In this document: positions 1 through 9,107 of the stretch, in pieces | How the letters are laid out: every line of letters starts with the position of its first letter | How positions within the stretch are numbered: position 1 is the first letter of the stretch | NCBI GenBank assembly: GCA_937911175.1 | Contig: CALDSE010000077.1 | Coordinates: 1-56,457 of the forward strand | Length of the DNA: 56,457 nucleotides | Reading direction: 5' to 3' | Source of the DNA: an uncultured Sediminibacterium sp. | GTDB taxonomy: Bacteria > Bacteroidota > Bacteroidia > Chitinophagales > Chitinophagaceae | Program-made: the position numbers and the translations under genes | The notes under the pieces: generated by a model | The model's input: only the letters and a program-made list of their open reading frames with translations | What the model was told of the DNA's origin: nothing | Databases searched by the model: none

Positions 1-667
1 TCCTGAGAGAGCTCTGCATCGTTCTCTAAAAGGAATTCAACCGAACAAAATAGATGTTGGCAATATCACCAATTTTGAGTAAGATAGCCAACACAATCTT
101 GCTTTGTTTGACAGAAGAATTCAAAGACAGTCGATGATGGCTATCAAAGAGAGGCCGCGCCAATGATCTTTGTTGAAATGAAATGACGGCCTTGAAGGCT
201 TTGCTGTAGTAATAATTGTAGTTGTACCAAAAAAAGACGTATTTCCTTTTGTTGAAAAGGAACATAAATGAGTTGAATTTTGGTTTAAATGATTCATTAT
301 TTACTGTGATAATACTATTCAAAAGTATTACAATTAAACTTATAAAAAAACTAAAAGTTTTTTTTTACAGTATTCTTAAAATGAAGGTTATTTCATTTCA
401 TAAAATGAACTTAATTGATTGTTAAATAAAAAAATGATAACAATTAAATTAGTCTTCAATATAAATAGTCACTTCACTTCACTTCAATAATAATGTGCAA
501 TTTTCTAATCAATCATCGTAATTAAATGTCATTATTATTTATAATAAGTAAGAAAAAACTGTATTAAATATTAATTTTATTCGATAAAGTGTAAATAAAA
601 CACGTTAAAGTGTGTTTTGTGTCAAAAAAATTATATATTTGTATACGTTAATTATATAATCCTAAAA
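1..667. other. AT-rich region without a supported gene
   Basis: No recognisable gene is visible here. Positions 1-240 have a somewhat higher GC content; an open frame on the minus strand (26-322) matches no family I know and has an odd run of aromatic residues, so it is not called. Positions 240-667 are very AT-rich. An inverted repeat of AAAACAC and GTGTTTT around 597-618 precedes a TATATTTG box at 634-641 that could serve the gene at 668. The base composition differs by eye from the nuo operon on its right. It could hold a partial gene cut by the left edge. Confidence 0.5.
634..641 (+). promoter_or_regulatory. Putative -7 box for the secreted protein gene
   Basis: TATATTTG matches the Bacteroidota -7 consensus TAnnTTTG and lies 26 bases before the ATG at 668. 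I see no well-spaced TTTG -33 element, so this is a weak call. Confidence 0.3.
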
Positions 668-1474
668 ATGACATCAAAAACCCTTCAAAGTTATAGTTTA
701 ATAATTCTTTTGTTTTTAAGCTATTTCAGCGCCCAATCACAAGTTTCTACAGTGTTTGATTTTAATACTTCAAATCAGCTACTTACCGAATTTACACAAG
801 GTGGTAACTCTAAACTAATAACACAAAGTCCTAAAGATGGAATAGGTGGTTCCGGTACAATTAATGTTTTAGGTGAAACCGATGAAATTTTCACTTCAAA
901 ACAAGGTTACTCGATCTCTGGAAAAGGTGCTCATTATGAATTTAAAACGTATTTTAAAAGTGAGTATAACAGTGGTTATGGTGGTTTTGGTTTTACTTCA
1001 AACCCTAATGCAAAACATCATTTCTATGCGGCTCCAAGTGAAGGTTTAGGTATTTCTGTACACGGTGGTGGCTATATATTTAATAGTGGATTAACTGCTG
1101 AATCAGGTAAATGGACTAATGAAGATGTATTAAACAGTACGTCTCCAGATAAATGGTATTTAGCGGTTTTATCAATTGATTTGTTAGGGAACAGTTATTT
1201 TGATATGACAGTTAATATATATCCATCAAATGACGATGGAACGCTTCTAAATCCTACTAATCCAATTGAAACAAAAACATGGAAAGTTCAAAATAAGGCT
1301 ATGGCTAACTCTAGAGTAATATACGCCTACTTTGCTTTTGGTGGTCATAGAATTACAAATTTTGATAATTACATTATTAATCTAAAAGGAGGATCCACCA
1401 GTATAGAAGCAGGTGCACCAGTTGTTATTGGTAGTTCTGTATTAAATAATAGCACAAAACAAATAGATAATTGA
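668..1474 (+). CDS. Secreted beta-rich protein, probably 3'-truncated
   Basis: I do not recognise the family. The ATG at 668 is preferred over an upstream TTG at 617, because it places a signal peptide at the N-terminus: a hydrophobic stretch at about residues 8-20 followed by SAQSQ. The mature part (about 245 residues) is rich in Gly, Ser, Thr, Asn and aromatic residues with alternating hydrophobics. This suggests a beta-sandwich or lectin-like extracellular domain of the sort common in Flavobacteriia surface proteins. The reading frame stops at 1474 only after crossing sequence that on the other strand belongs to nuoL, so its last ~10 residues and stop codon are probably artificial. Such proteins usually continue into a C-terminal sorting domain, which is missing. 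The AT-rich codon choice resembles 1-667 more than the rest of the window. Confidence 0.6.
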   Translation: MTSKTLQSYSLIILLFLSYFSAQSQVSTVFDFNTSNQLLTEFTQGGNSKLITQSPKDGIGGSGTINVLGETDEIFTSKQGYSISGKGAHYEFKTYFKSEYNSGYGGFGFTSNPNAKHHFYAAPSEGLGISVHGGGYIFNSGLTAESGKWTNEDVLNSTSPDKWYLAVLSIDLLGNSYFDMTVNIYPSNDDGTLLNPTNPIETKTWKVQNKAMANSRVIYAYFAFGGHRITNFDNYIINLKGGSTSIEAGAPVVIGSSVLNNSTKQIDN

Positions 1475-1475
1475 T
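1436..1475. other. Junction between foreign sequence and nuoL
   Basis: On the minus strand the NuoL reading frame is family-like up to about residue 96 (codon ending near 1444). After that the frame stays open to 1369, but the residues no longer look like NuoL. On the plus strand the secreted-protein frame enters the same bases and stops at 1474. Two unrelated genes therefore meet head to head inside about 40 bases, and neither is complete. Either a contig chimera or a real rearrangement would produce this. Confidence 0.7.
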
Positions 1476-1731
1476 CTAGAAGTAATGAGGCATCTACATT
1501 AAATGAGCCCACAGAGATCCATGTAAATAGCTTTTGAGTTACCGCACGTGACTCTTCTGCTCTTCCTTGCATTGCAAAAAATTCAATCACGCCAACTGTG
1601 AATGTGCAGGCAGAGACAATAGTAGCCATGACATGTCCCCAAGAATTTGATCTTTTGCCAGCTAAAAGCAAAATAGCAGAGCTAAATAATGGGAGTGCAA
1701 TTAACCATACTAAATTAGCGGAAGTTAACAT
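1441..1731 (-). CDS. nuoL: NADH-quinone oxidoreductase subunit L, 5' fragment
   Basis: This is the N-terminal part of NuoL, the distal proton-pumping antiporter-like subunit of complex I in the cytoplasmic membrane. It starts with ATG at 1731, one base after the nuoK stop codon, the usual order in the operon. Residues 7-24 and 34-52 are membrane helices, and residues 80-89 contain the DASLLLDQLS segment that matches the start of the family's third helix. A complete NuoL has more than 600 residues; here only about 96 are family-like. nuoM and nuoN, expected next, are absent. The loss coincides with the junction at about 1440-1475, so an intact copy very likely exists in the real genome. Confidence 0.85.
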
Positions 1732-1732
1732 T

Positions 1733-2032
1733 TTATAGTTTCAACAAACTTGCATCGTCAACTGATGCAGAACGACGAGATCGATAAATAGTTACGATAA
1801 TTGCAAGTCCAACAACAACTTCACAAGCCGCAACAACCATTGTAAAAAACGCAACAACTTGTCCATCCAAATTTCCGTTAATGCGAGCAAAGGTAACAAA
1901 GGCTAAATTTGCGGCATTTAACATTAATTCAATACACATGAATACGATGATGGCATTACGACGGGTCAATACCCCAACGACACCAATGCTAAACAAAGTC
2001 AAACATAAAATGATATAATACTGTATAGACAT
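1733..2032 (-). CDS. nuoK: NADH-quinone oxidoreductase subunit K
   Basis: NuoK is a small membrane subunit of complex I, homologous to MrpC, and part of the proton translocation path. The 99-residue length equals the usual family size. Three hydrophobic helices are visible at about residues 3-20, 28-49 and 59-82. The two membrane glutamates known to matter for pumping are kept at E35 ([12 protein letters not shown]) and E71 (AACEVVVGL). It lies between nuoJ (21 bases upstream) and nuoL (1 base downstream) in one operon. Confidence 0.96.
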   Translation of the reverse strand: MSIQYYIILCLTLFSIGVVGVLTRRNAIIVFMCIELMLNAANLAFVTFARINGNLDGQVVAFFTMVVAACEVVVGLAIIVTIYRSRRSASVDDASLLKL

Positions 2033-2053
2033 CTCTAATGATTTTATTTATAA

Positions 2054-2554
2054 TTATTTTTTTCCAATGATGACTGCGCCAACCATCGCACTTAAGAATA
2101 AAACACTGCTTATTTCAAATGGGATAACATAGTCAGTAAACAATGCTTGCCCTAATGTGAGAATCAATCCGATTGTACCCTCCTTTAATAAAACTTGTTT
2201 GTTTTCTATTTGTGTAGTTTGTTTCACCACTGCAATCAATAAAGTAAGTAAACTACCTCCCGCAACCACACCTGTCAACTTCACCAATAATTGCTTTTGA
2301 GGTTCAGCATCTTTCTTGATATTCATTAACATAATCACAAACAAGAACAAAACCATGATAGCACCTGCATAAACTATGATATTGACGATGGTTCCAAATT
2401 GTGCATTCAATAAAATATAATGTCCAGAAATAGCAAAGAACACTAAGATCAACCACAATACACTATGTATTGGATTCTTACTAATTAATACCATCGTCGC
2501 ACTTACAATCGCAAATGCAGATAATAGATAAAATAAAATGTCTACTGTACTCAT
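2054..2554 (-). CDS. nuoJ: NADH-quinone oxidoreductase subunit J
   Basis: NuoJ is the multi-helix membrane subunit of complex I that packs against NuoK, NuoA and NuoH. The protein has 166 residues with five predicted membrane helices, a normal size and topology. The segment IIVYAGAIMVLFLFVIML at about residues 59-76 matches the conserved third helix with its pi-bulge region. It starts with ATG eight bases after the nuoI stop codon. Confidence 0.95.
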   Translation of the reverse strand: MSTVDILFYLLSAFAIVSATMVLISKNPIHSVLWLILVFFAISGHYILLNAQFGTIVNIIVYAGAIMVLFLFVIMLMNIKKDAEPQKQLLVKLTGVVAGGSLLTLLIAVVKQTTQIENKQVLLKEGTIGLILTLGQALFTDYVIPFEISSVLFLSAMVGAVIIGKK

Positions 2555-2562
2555 AGTATTGT

Positions 2563-3099
2563 TTATGCTTCTACTCCTCTAGCCAAAGCTAAATCACTTG
2601 CTTCGGTCACTGGATTTGGGATTAATAAATCTGGTTTACCATAAATAAATCCTTTACGCGTATAATTTGCAGGCGCAAAAGTTTCGCTTAAATAAATGGC
2701 ATCTTTTGGACAAGCTTCTTCACACAAACCACAGAAAATACAACGCAACATATTGATTTCGTATTTGGCAGCATATTTCTCTTCTCTGTATAAATGCTCT
2801 TCTCCAGTTTGACGTTCAGCAGCTTCCATTGTAATAGCTTCCGCAGGACAAGCCACCGCACATAAGCCACATGCAGTACAACGCTCTCTTCCTTCTTCGT
2901 CTCTATTCAACACATGCAGTCCTCTGAATACAGGACTAAATGCGCGCTTCTCTTCGGGATAACGTGTAGTCGGTTGTTTTTTAAACATATGACTAAAAGT
3001 GATGAACATCCCTTTAATGATATTAATCAAATACAAGCGCTCCCAAAATGTCATTGGGGCTCTGTTTACTGCTTGTGCTTTGTTGGTTAATGGTTGCAT
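2563..3099 (-). CDS. nuoI: NADH-quinone oxidoreductase subunit I (two 4Fe-4S)
   Basis: NuoI is the peripheral-arm ferredoxin-like subunit that carries clusters N6a and N6b and passes electrons towards NuoB. Two classic motifs are present: CTACGLCAVACP and CIFCGLCEEACP, separated by about 40 residues. The 178-residue protein has an N-terminal amphipathic/hydrophobic segment (YLINIIKGMFITFSHMF) that lies along the membrane in known structures. It is located between nuoH and nuoJ, as expected. Confidence 0.96.
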   Translation of the reverse strand: MQPLTNKAQAVNRAPMTFWERLYLINIIKGMFITFSHMFKKQPTTRYPEEKRAFSPVFRGLHVLNRDEEGRERCTACGLCAVACPAEAITMEAAERQTGEEHLYREEKYAAKYEINMLRCIFCGLCEEACPKDAIYLSETFAPANYTRKGFIYGKPDLLIPNPVTEASDLALARGVEA

Positions 3100-3123
3100 G
3101 TCTATATAGAATGTTTTAAAAAA

Positions 3124-4167
3124 TTATAAGTTAGCTAGGATTAAAGCACCCGTAATTAATAAATTAAAAAGTGCCAATGGGATCATTGTCTTCCATCCTA
3201 AGTTCATTAATTGATCATATCTGAAACGCGGGATGGTCCAGCGAATCCACATGAATAAGAAAATGAATAAAACGATTTTAATTAGTAAAGTGCCTACACC
3301 AATCATAGCAGCAATATTTGGTGCCACAGTAGACTCATCAAAAAATGGTAAATCGTATCCACCAAAATACATTGACGCCATAATTGCACTACTCATTATC
3401 ATATTGATGTATTCTGCGAATAAATAAAAACCCAATTTCATAGAAGAATATTCCTGATGGTATCCAAAGTTCAATTCATTCTCTGCCTCTGGTAAATCAA
3501 ATGGGGTTCTGTTACATTCTGCCAATGCTGCTATGAAAAATAACAAAAAACCCAATGGTTGATATACAATATTCCACCAGCTGCCTTGTACCTGTTGTTC
3601 TACAATGGTTTTTAAACTTAAAGACTCTGTGGTCATTAACAATGCGATTAAAGCCAAGCCCATCGCCAATTCATAGCTAATAGCTTGTGATGCTGCTCTT
3701 AAAGAAGACATTAATGAAAACTTATTATTAGAAGCCCATCCTCCAATCATGATACCATATACACCCATACTTACCACGGCAAAAACATATAAAATTCCAA
3801 TATTGATATCCGCAATTTGCAAGGCGATTTTACGACCAAATAATTCAATATCTGAACCCCAAGGAATCACTGCGCAAGTCATCAAACTAGCAGTCATTGC
3901 TAATCCTGGACCCAAAATGAATAACCACTTATTAGCAGCAGTTGGAATAATTTCCTCTTTCATGATCAATTTAATACCATCGGCTAGTGGTTGTAATAAT
4001 CCAAAAGGACCAGCCCTATTTGGACCTGGACGATCTTGTAAAATGGCAGCCACTTTTCTTTCTCCAAAAGTGGTATACAAAGCGATGCCTAAACTGCCGA
4101 AAACAACTACAGCAATCAAGATTAATTTTTCTATCACCAGCCCCCAATCAAATGCAAGAATTGTCAT
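3124..4167 (-). CDS. nuoH: NADH-quinone oxidoreductase subunit H
   Basis: NuoH is the membrane subunit that forms the quinone chamber together with NuoB and NuoD. I place the start at the ATG at 4167 (MTILAFDWG...), ten bases after the nuoG stop codon. A longer frame from 4218 would overlap nuoG and adds residues not typical of the family. The 347-residue protein shows about eight membrane helices and the conserved segments RPGPNRAGPFGLLQPLADG and RTPFDLPEAENELNFGYH; the acidic loop in the latter lines the quinone entry path. Confidence 0.95.
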   Translation of the reverse strand: MTILAFDWGLVIEKLILIAVVVFGSLGIALYTTFGERKVAAILQDRPGPNRAGPFGLLQPLADGIKLIMKEEIIPTAANKWLFILGPGLAMTASLMTCAVIPWGSDIELFGRKIALQIADINIGILYVFAVVSMGVYGIMIGGWASNNKFSLMSSLRAASQAISYELAMGLALIALLMTTESLSLKTIVEQQVQGSWWNIVYQPLGFLLFFIAALAECNRTPFDLPEAENELNFGYHQEYSSMKLGFYLFAEYINMIMSSAIMASMYFGGYDLPFFDESTVAPNIAAMIGVGTLLIKIVLFIFLFMWIRWTIPRFRYDQLMNLGWKTMIPLALFNLLITGALILANL

Positions 4168-4177
4168 GCTAATATAA

Positions 4178-5305
4178 TTATGCTTTATGAGTATTGTTTG
4201 TGTTAAAAGTATCCCCATGAGAAGGTCCTTGAATTTTCCCTAAATGAATATTAGGTTGATTCACTTCACTTTCATCATGAATGTCCATCAATAAATGCGG
4301 TGCTCTACCATCATTTACTGCTTTGAAAGTCTCGTTAGGTTTTGTTGTACCGATATTGCCTGCATAATGACCTTGTGCAATTACAGACTGTCTGCTAATT
4401 TCACGTGGTCCTTCGATGATCCAATCTGAAGTTTCCTTTTTATCAAAACGACAAACGTTACAGATCCATCCTGGCTTGCCATCTGGCGTATCTTCTATTT
4501 CACCCCATTGATCTTTTCTTGCTGTGACTCTATATACTTCATCTCCTCTATTCCATAAAGTAACACGACCCGAACAGCTTGGACAATCTCGGTGTGCATC
4601 CATTGGTTTTAAAAACCATACCCTATTTTTAAATCGGAAAGTTTTATCTGTTAAAGCACCCACTGGACAAACATCAATCACATTACCTATAAATTCATTG
4701 TCCAAACTTTTTTCAATATGCGTTGCTATTTCAGCATGGTCTCCTCTATCTAAAATACCATGTTCCCTTTTATTGGTTAATTGATCAGCAGTGAAAACAC
4801 AACGGTAACATAAAATGCAACGCGTCATATGTAATTGAATATGTTTTCCTAAATCGTGTTTTTTAAAGGTGCGTCTTTGAAATTCATAGCGTGTACCTGA
4901 CTTGCCATGTTCAAAACTTAAATCTTGTAAATGACATTCGCCGGCTTGATCACATATTGGACAATCAAGTGGATGATTTAATAATAAAAATTCAACCACG
5001 CCAGCTCTTGCATCCACTACTTTTTCACTGGTAATATTTTTTACTTCCATCCCATCCATCACGGTCGTTCTACAAGAAGCAACTAATTTAGGCATTGGGC
5101 GCGGATCTTTTTCAGAACCCTTGGAAACTTCAACTAAACAAGTACGACACTTTCCGCCGCTACCTTGCAGCTTACTATAATAACACATCGCTGGCGGTGC
5201 AACGGCACCTCCAATTTGTCGCGCAGCCTGCAGTATGGTAGTGCCTGCTGGTACTTCAATGGTAATGTTGTCGACTGTTACTTTAAATAATGTTTGTTCA
5301 CTCAT
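4178..5305 (-). CDS. nuoG: Short NADH-quinone oxidoreductase subunit G
   Basis: NuoG carries several FeS clusters that conduct electrons from NuoF to NuoI. The start is the ATG at 5305; a TTG four codons earlier lies in the gap after nuoF. An N-terminal 2Fe-2S ferredoxin domain has CYYSKLQGSGGKCRTC plus a later Cys. It is followed by the HPLDCPICDQAGECHLQD segment and a CILCYRC...CPVG 4Fe-4S pair. At 375 residues the protein lacks the large molybdopterin-oxidoreductase-like domain of the ~900-residue enterobacterial NuoG. To my knowledge short forms are usual in Bacteroidota. The C-terminal part keeps CPSC and CNVC pairs about 43 residues apart, reminiscent of the start of the molybdopterin 4Fe-4S domain. 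Confidence 0.93.
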   Translation of the reverse strand: MSEQTLFKVTVDNITIEVPAGTTILQAARQIGGAVAPPAMCYYSKLQGSGGKCRTCLVEVSKGSEKDPRPMPKLVASCRTTVMDGMEVKNITSEKVVDARAGVVEFLLLNHPLDCPICDQAGECHLQDLSFEHGKSGTRYEFQRRTFKKHDLGKHIQLHMTRCILCYRCVFTADQLTNKREHGILDRGDHAEIATHIEKSLDNEFIGNVIDVCPVGALTDKTFRFKNRVWFLKPMDAHRDCPSCSGRVTLWNRGDEVYRVTARKDQWGEIEDTPDGKPGWICNVCRFDKKETSDWIIEGPREISRQSVIAQGHYAGNIGTTKPNETFKAVNDGRAPHLLMDIHDESEVNQPNIHLGKIQGPSHGDTFNTNNTHKA

Positions 5306-5319
5306 AGTTTTACGCAATG

Positions 5320-6672
5320 TTATGCAGGTACATGAATTGGATCTGCATAGTGTTGTAAACCAAAATTACTTGTTTGGGATAGTTCTCTATTATTGATATG
5401 CCATTCAAATTCATCACGGAAATGTCTAATAGCGGCTGCTACCGGCCAAGCAGCTGCATCTCCTAAAGGACAAATAGTATTGCCCTCAATTTTTCTTTGA
5501 ATGTCCCACAATAAATCTATATCACTTGATTCACCTTTTCCTAATTCAATTTTTTGTAATATTTTTTCCATCCATCCTGTTCCTTCTCTACATGGCGAAC
5601 ATTGACCACAACTTTCATGTCTGTAAAAACGCGCTAAGGTTAAAGTATTTTTTACAATACATTGGTCTTCGTCTAAAATAATAAAACCACCAGAGCCCAT
5701 CATAGAACCTGTAGCAAAACCACCATCACTTAAACTTTCATAGTTCATATAACGCGTTTCGCCCTTGGCTGTTTTTAATAAAAGATTTGCAGGCAAAATA
5801 GGCACAGAAGAACCACCTGGAATACAAGCTTTTAATTTTTTGCCACCAGCAATACCTCCACAATATTCATCGCTGTAAATAAAATCTTCTACAGAAATAG
5901 TCATATCAATTTCATACACTCCTGGCTTATTAATATTACCGCAAGCAGAAATTAATTTAGTACCTGTTGAACGGCCCACGCCAATTTTTGCATATTCCTC
6001 TCCACCCATTTTAATAATAGGTACCACGGCTGCTAATGTTTCTACATTATTCACCACCGTTGGACGCATCCATAATCCTTGAATAGCAGGAAAGGGAGGC
6101 TTGATACGAGGGTTTCCTCTTTTACCTTCCAATGATTCTATTAATGCCGTTTCCTCTCCACAGATATAAGCACCTGCGCCGCGGTGCACATGCACCATAC
6201 AATCAAAACCAGTACCTAAAATATTTTTTCCTAGCCAACCATTTTTAGTAGCTTCTACAATGGCATCTTCTAAAATAGTTGCAACCCATGCATACTCACC
6301 TCTGATGTATATATAAGTATCGTTCGATCCTAATGCGTATGAAGAAATAAGTAAACCCTCTATTAATAAGTGTGGTAAAAATTCCATTAAGTACCTGTCC
6401 TTAAAAGTACCAGGTTCACTTTCATCTGCATTACATACCAAGTGACGAGGCACGCCTTCTGGCTTTGCAATAAAACTCCATTTCATACCTGCAGGAAAAC
6501 CAGCGCCTCCTCTTCCACGAAGTCCACTTTTCTTTACTTCTTCTACAATGGCTTCAATGGACATTTCTTTCAACGCTTTCTCAGCAGCTGCATATCCTCC
6601 CTCACGACGATAAACATCATAAGTACGAATACCTGGTACATTTGCTTTTTCTAATAATAATTTTACACCCAT
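5320..6672 (-). CDS. nuoF: NADH-quinone oxidoreductase subunit F (FMN, NADH site)
   Basis: NuoF binds NADH and FMN and carries the N3 4Fe-4S cluster, the entry point for electrons into complex I. The glycine-rich GLRGRGGAGFPAGMKW segment (about residues 50-65) binds NADH/FMN, and CNADESEPGTFKDR follows. The cluster motif ESCGQCSPCREGTGW near residue 355 and the later Cys in NTICPLGDAAAW supply the four ligands. The 450-residue length is normal. It lies between nuoE and nuoG. Confidence 0.97.
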   Translation of the reverse strand: MGVKLLLEKANVPGIRTYDVYRREGGYAAAEKALKEMSIEAIVEEVKKSGLRGRGGAGFPAGMKWSFIAKPEGVPRHLVCNADESEPGTFKDRYLMEFLPHLLIEGLLISSYALGSNDTYIYIRGEYAWVATILEDAIVEATKNGWLGKNILGTGFDCMVHVHRGAGAYICGEETALIESLEGKRGNPRIKPPFPAIQGLWMRPTVVNNVETLAAVVPIIKMGGEEYAKIGVGRSTGTKLISACGNINKPGVYEIDMTISVEDFIYSDEYCGGIAGGKKLKACIPGGSSVPILPANLLLKTAKGETRYMNYESLSDGGFATGSMMGSGGFIILDEDQCIVKNTLTLARFYRHESCGQCSPCREGTGWMEKILQKIELGKGESSDIDLLWDIQRKIEGNTICPLGDAAAWPVAAAIRHFRDEFEWHINNRELSQTSNFGLQHYADPIHVPA

Positions 6673-6733
6673 TGTTGCTTCTTTATTGTTTCTTCTTAAT
6701 TATTTCTTCTTGATCTTTTCTACGTCCGCTCAT

Positions 6734-7237
6734 TTAATTTAGTGCTACTACTTGCATTCTATATTCAGCAATAATCGCATCTACTTTTTCCTTGGTCAAA
6801 TGTTCTCTATAAATTTTTCCTACTTGCATCATGGGCGCATAGCCACAAGCCCCTAAACATTCTACTAACTTCAAAGTAAACATGCCATCCTTAGTGGTTT
6901 CTCCTGGCTTGATATCTAATTGCTTTTGTATATAAGCAATAATATTTTCTGAACCACTAATCATGCATGGACCCGTTTGGCATACTTCAAATACAAACTT
7001 TCCTACAGGCTTTAAATTGTACATGCTGTAAAAAGTAGCTACTTCATATACTTCAATAGGTTCAATTTCTAGTAGGCTTGCCACATAATCCATGGCCTCT
7101 GTAGGTAACCAGCCTCCAAAACTATCCTGCGCTAAATGCAATACCGGAAGCAGTGCACTTTTTTGTTTCCCTTCTGGATAACGAGCCACCAAGCTTTTAA
7201 ACTCGGTCATTTGTTCGTTATTAAATTGAAGACTCAT
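6734..7237 (-). CDS. nuoE: NADH-quinone oxidoreductase subunit E (2Fe-2S)
   Basis: NuoE is a thioredoxin-fold subunit that holds the N1a 2Fe-2S cluster next to NuoF. The ATG at 7237 (MSLQFNNEQ...) is chosen; the frame can be extended 15 codons upstream, but those residues fall in the spacer after the repeat array and are not family-like. The cluster ligands are the CQTGPC and CLGAC cysteines at about residues 90-130. The 167-residue length fits the family. The gap to nuoD (80 bases) is the longest in the operon and contains a 16-bp tandem array. Confidence 0.95.
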   Translation of the reverse strand: MSLQFNNEQMTEFKSLVARYPEGKQKSALLPVLHLAQDSFGGWLPTEAMDYVASLLEIEPIEVYEVATFYSMYNLKPVGKFVFEVCQTGPCMISGSENIIAYIQKQLDIKPGETTKDGMFTLKLVECLGACGYAPMMQVGKIYREHLTKEKVDAIIAEYRMQVVALN

Positions 7238-7269
7238 ATTCTCGTTTCGTTTTTCTCTATAATTATTTT

Positions 7270-7326
7270 CTACGCATCCCAAAGGCTACGCATCGCAATC
7301 GCTAGGCATCCCAAAGGCTACGCATC
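7270..7326 (-). repeat. 16-bp tandem array at the nuoD/nuoE boundary
   Basis: Read on the minus strand, the array has three full 16-bp units, two of them identical (GATGCGTAGCCTTTGG) and one variant (GATGCCTAGCGATTGC), followed by a 9-bp partial unit GATGCGTAG. The first unit supplies the last two nuoD codons and its stop (GAT GCG TAG). The remainder fills most of the spacer before nuoE. The period is not a multiple of three. It resembles a short tandem repeat element rather than a CRISPR, since there are no spacers. Confidence 0.9.
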
Positions 7327-8544
7327 TAGTTCTCCTGCGATCAAATTCAAACTACTCATCGTTACCACCGCATCACTCAACATACCTCCCTTAATTAATT
7401 CCTCAAAGGCTTGATAGTAAATAAAACAAGGTCTTCTAAAATGAAGTCTGAATGGGGTACGTCCACCATCACTAACTAAATAAAAACCTAATTCTCCATT
7501 GCCTCCTTCTACTGCACTGTAAATTTGACCTTTTGGTAAATTAATCTCACCCATGATAATTTTAAAATGCCAGATTAAGGCTTCCATCTTGGTATATACA
7601 TCTTCTTTCTTTGGCAAATAGTATTCAGGCACATCGGCATGGTATACTTCCGCATCTGTTCCTTTAAATTCTTGTATTTTTTGATAAGCTTGCTTAATAA
7701 TAGAAATACTCTCATACATTTCTGCATTGCGCACTAAAAAGCGGTCGTAGTTATCGCCGGTGGTACCTACCGGTACTTTGAAATCAAAATCCTGGTAGCT
7801 ACTATAAGGTTGTTGCACACGCACATCGTAGTCAACACCAGCGGCTCTTAAATTTGGGCCTGTAAAGCCATAGTTCAAAGCACGCTCAGCACTAATGCCT
7901 CCTGTTCCTTTGGTACGCTCCATGAAAATTCTATTACGTGCAAATAAGTTTTCAAATTCTTTTAAAACTTTTGGATACTCGTTTAAGAATTTCTCGAGTT
8001 TCGTAAACGCTGTATTTGTAAAATTCCTTTCAAAGCCACCAATGCGGCCAATATTAGTAGTAAGACGGGACCCACATACTTCTTCATATATTTCATAAAT
8101 TAATTCACGGTATTGCATCACGTATAAAAAACCTGTATACGCTCCTGTGTCCACACCCACAATTGAATTACAAATTAAATGATCCGATATACGCGCCAGC
8201 TCCATGATAATCACACGTAAGTAATCGACACGTTTTGGTAAATCTAATTTTAAGAAACGCTCGCAGGTAATATGCCAGCCCATATTATTGATAGGACTAC
8301 TACAATAATTTAGACGATCGGTAATGGGTGTGATTTGGTATAAGGGACGGCGCTCTGCTAATTTTTCAAAAGCGCGGTGAATATAGCCCACCGTTTGTTC
8401 TGTAGATACGACGCGCTCCCCATCCACTTCCATAATATTTTGAAATACTCCATGCGTTGCCGGATGGGTAGGTCCAATATTTAAGGTAGTCGTTGTTTTT
8501 TCAATCGACCCTTTTGGTAATGTGATATGAGTTTGATGTTCCAT
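7318..8544 (-). CDS. nuoD: NADH-quinone oxidoreductase subunit D (49 kDa)
   Basis: NuoD forms the quinone-binding pocket at the interface with NuoB and is related to the large subunit of NiFe hydrogenases. The 408-residue protein starts with ATG at 8544 and shows the family segments GPTHPATHGVF, VGYIHRAFEKLAERR, DRLNYCSSP and the quinone-site tyrosine in the SYQDFDFKVPVGTTGDNYDR region. The C-terminus reads LIAGELDA, whereas homologues commonly end in GE(V/I/L)DR. The last two codons and the stop come from the first unit of the adjoining 16-bp array, so the terminal residue was probably altered by that array. nuoC ends 17 bases upstream. Confidence 0.96.
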   Translation of the reverse strand: MEHQTHITLPKGSIEKTTTTLNIGPTHPATHGVFQNIMEVDGERVVSTEQTVGYIHRAFEKLAERRPLYQITPITDRLNYCSSPINNMGWHITCERFLKLDLPKRVDYLRVIIMELARISDHLICNSIVGVDTGAYTGFLYVMQYRELIYEIYEEVCGSRLTTNIGRIGGFERNFTNTAFTKLEKFLNEYPKVLKEFENLFARNRIFMERTKGTGGISAERALNYGFTGPNLRAAGVDYDVRVQQPYSSYQDFDFKVPVGTTGDNYDRFLVRNAEMYESISIIKQAYQKIQEFKGTDAEVYHADVPEYYLPKKEDVYTKMEALIWHFKIIMGEINLPKGQIYSAVEGGNGELGFYLVSDGGRTPFRLHFRRPCFIYYQAFEELIKGGMLSDAVVTMSSLNLIAGELDA

Positions 8545-8561
8545 TCTTTTTTTTAATTATA

Positions 8562-9068
8562 TTACCCTCTTCCAAACATTTCATCATCCTTATCTATTCT
8601 CGTTTGATCTTCTAATGGATACTCTTTTCTTAAAGGAAAATAATCCATCTCATCTACATTCAAAATGCGTTTTAAATTAGGATGCCCTATAAAATTAATT
8701 CCAAAAAAATCATAGGTTTCACGCTCCATCCAATTAGCCGATTCAAATAATTTACTCGCTGTAAATACAGCTGTTTCATTTATGGAAGTACTAACCGAAT
8801 AACGTAAACGAATATTTTCTGAAAAATTATGTAAATGATATACGACCACTAATTCCGCACCTAGATTATCGGGATAATTCACCCCACATAAATCGGTTAA
8901 AAAAGTAAATGCTAAACTAGGCTCCTCATATAAATACTGAAGCACTTTTAAATTAATTTCTTTGGAAGATTCAAAAGATAAAATACCAGACGCCGTCGAG
9001 AAATTCAAAACTTGGTCTCCAAATTTTTCTAATAATTTATTTTGTATTGTCTCGTTGCTTAATGCCAT
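8562..9068 (-). CDS. nuoC: NADH-quinone oxidoreductase subunit C
   Basis: NuoC (30 kDa subunit) is a cofactor-free peripheral-arm subunit that contacts NuoD and NuoB. The signature WMERETYDFFGINFIGHPN appears at about residues 112-130, followed by LKRILN and the FPLRKEYPLED segment near the C-terminus. At 168 residues it is a stand-alone NuoC, not fused to NuoD as in enterobacteria. It starts with ATG at 9068, 39 bases after nuoB. Confidence 0.95.
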   Translation of the reverse strand: MALSNETIQNKLLEKFGDQVLNFSTASGILSFESSKEINLKVLQYLYEEPSLAFTFLTDLCGVNYPDNLGAELVVVYHLHNFSENIRLRYSVSTSINETAVFTASKLFESANWMERETYDFFGINFIGHPNLKRILNVDEMDYFPLRKEYPLEDQTRIDKDDEMFGRG

Positions 9069-9107
9069 TTTTATTCAAAAATTTTAAACGCTAATTTTTT
9101 ATTAGAC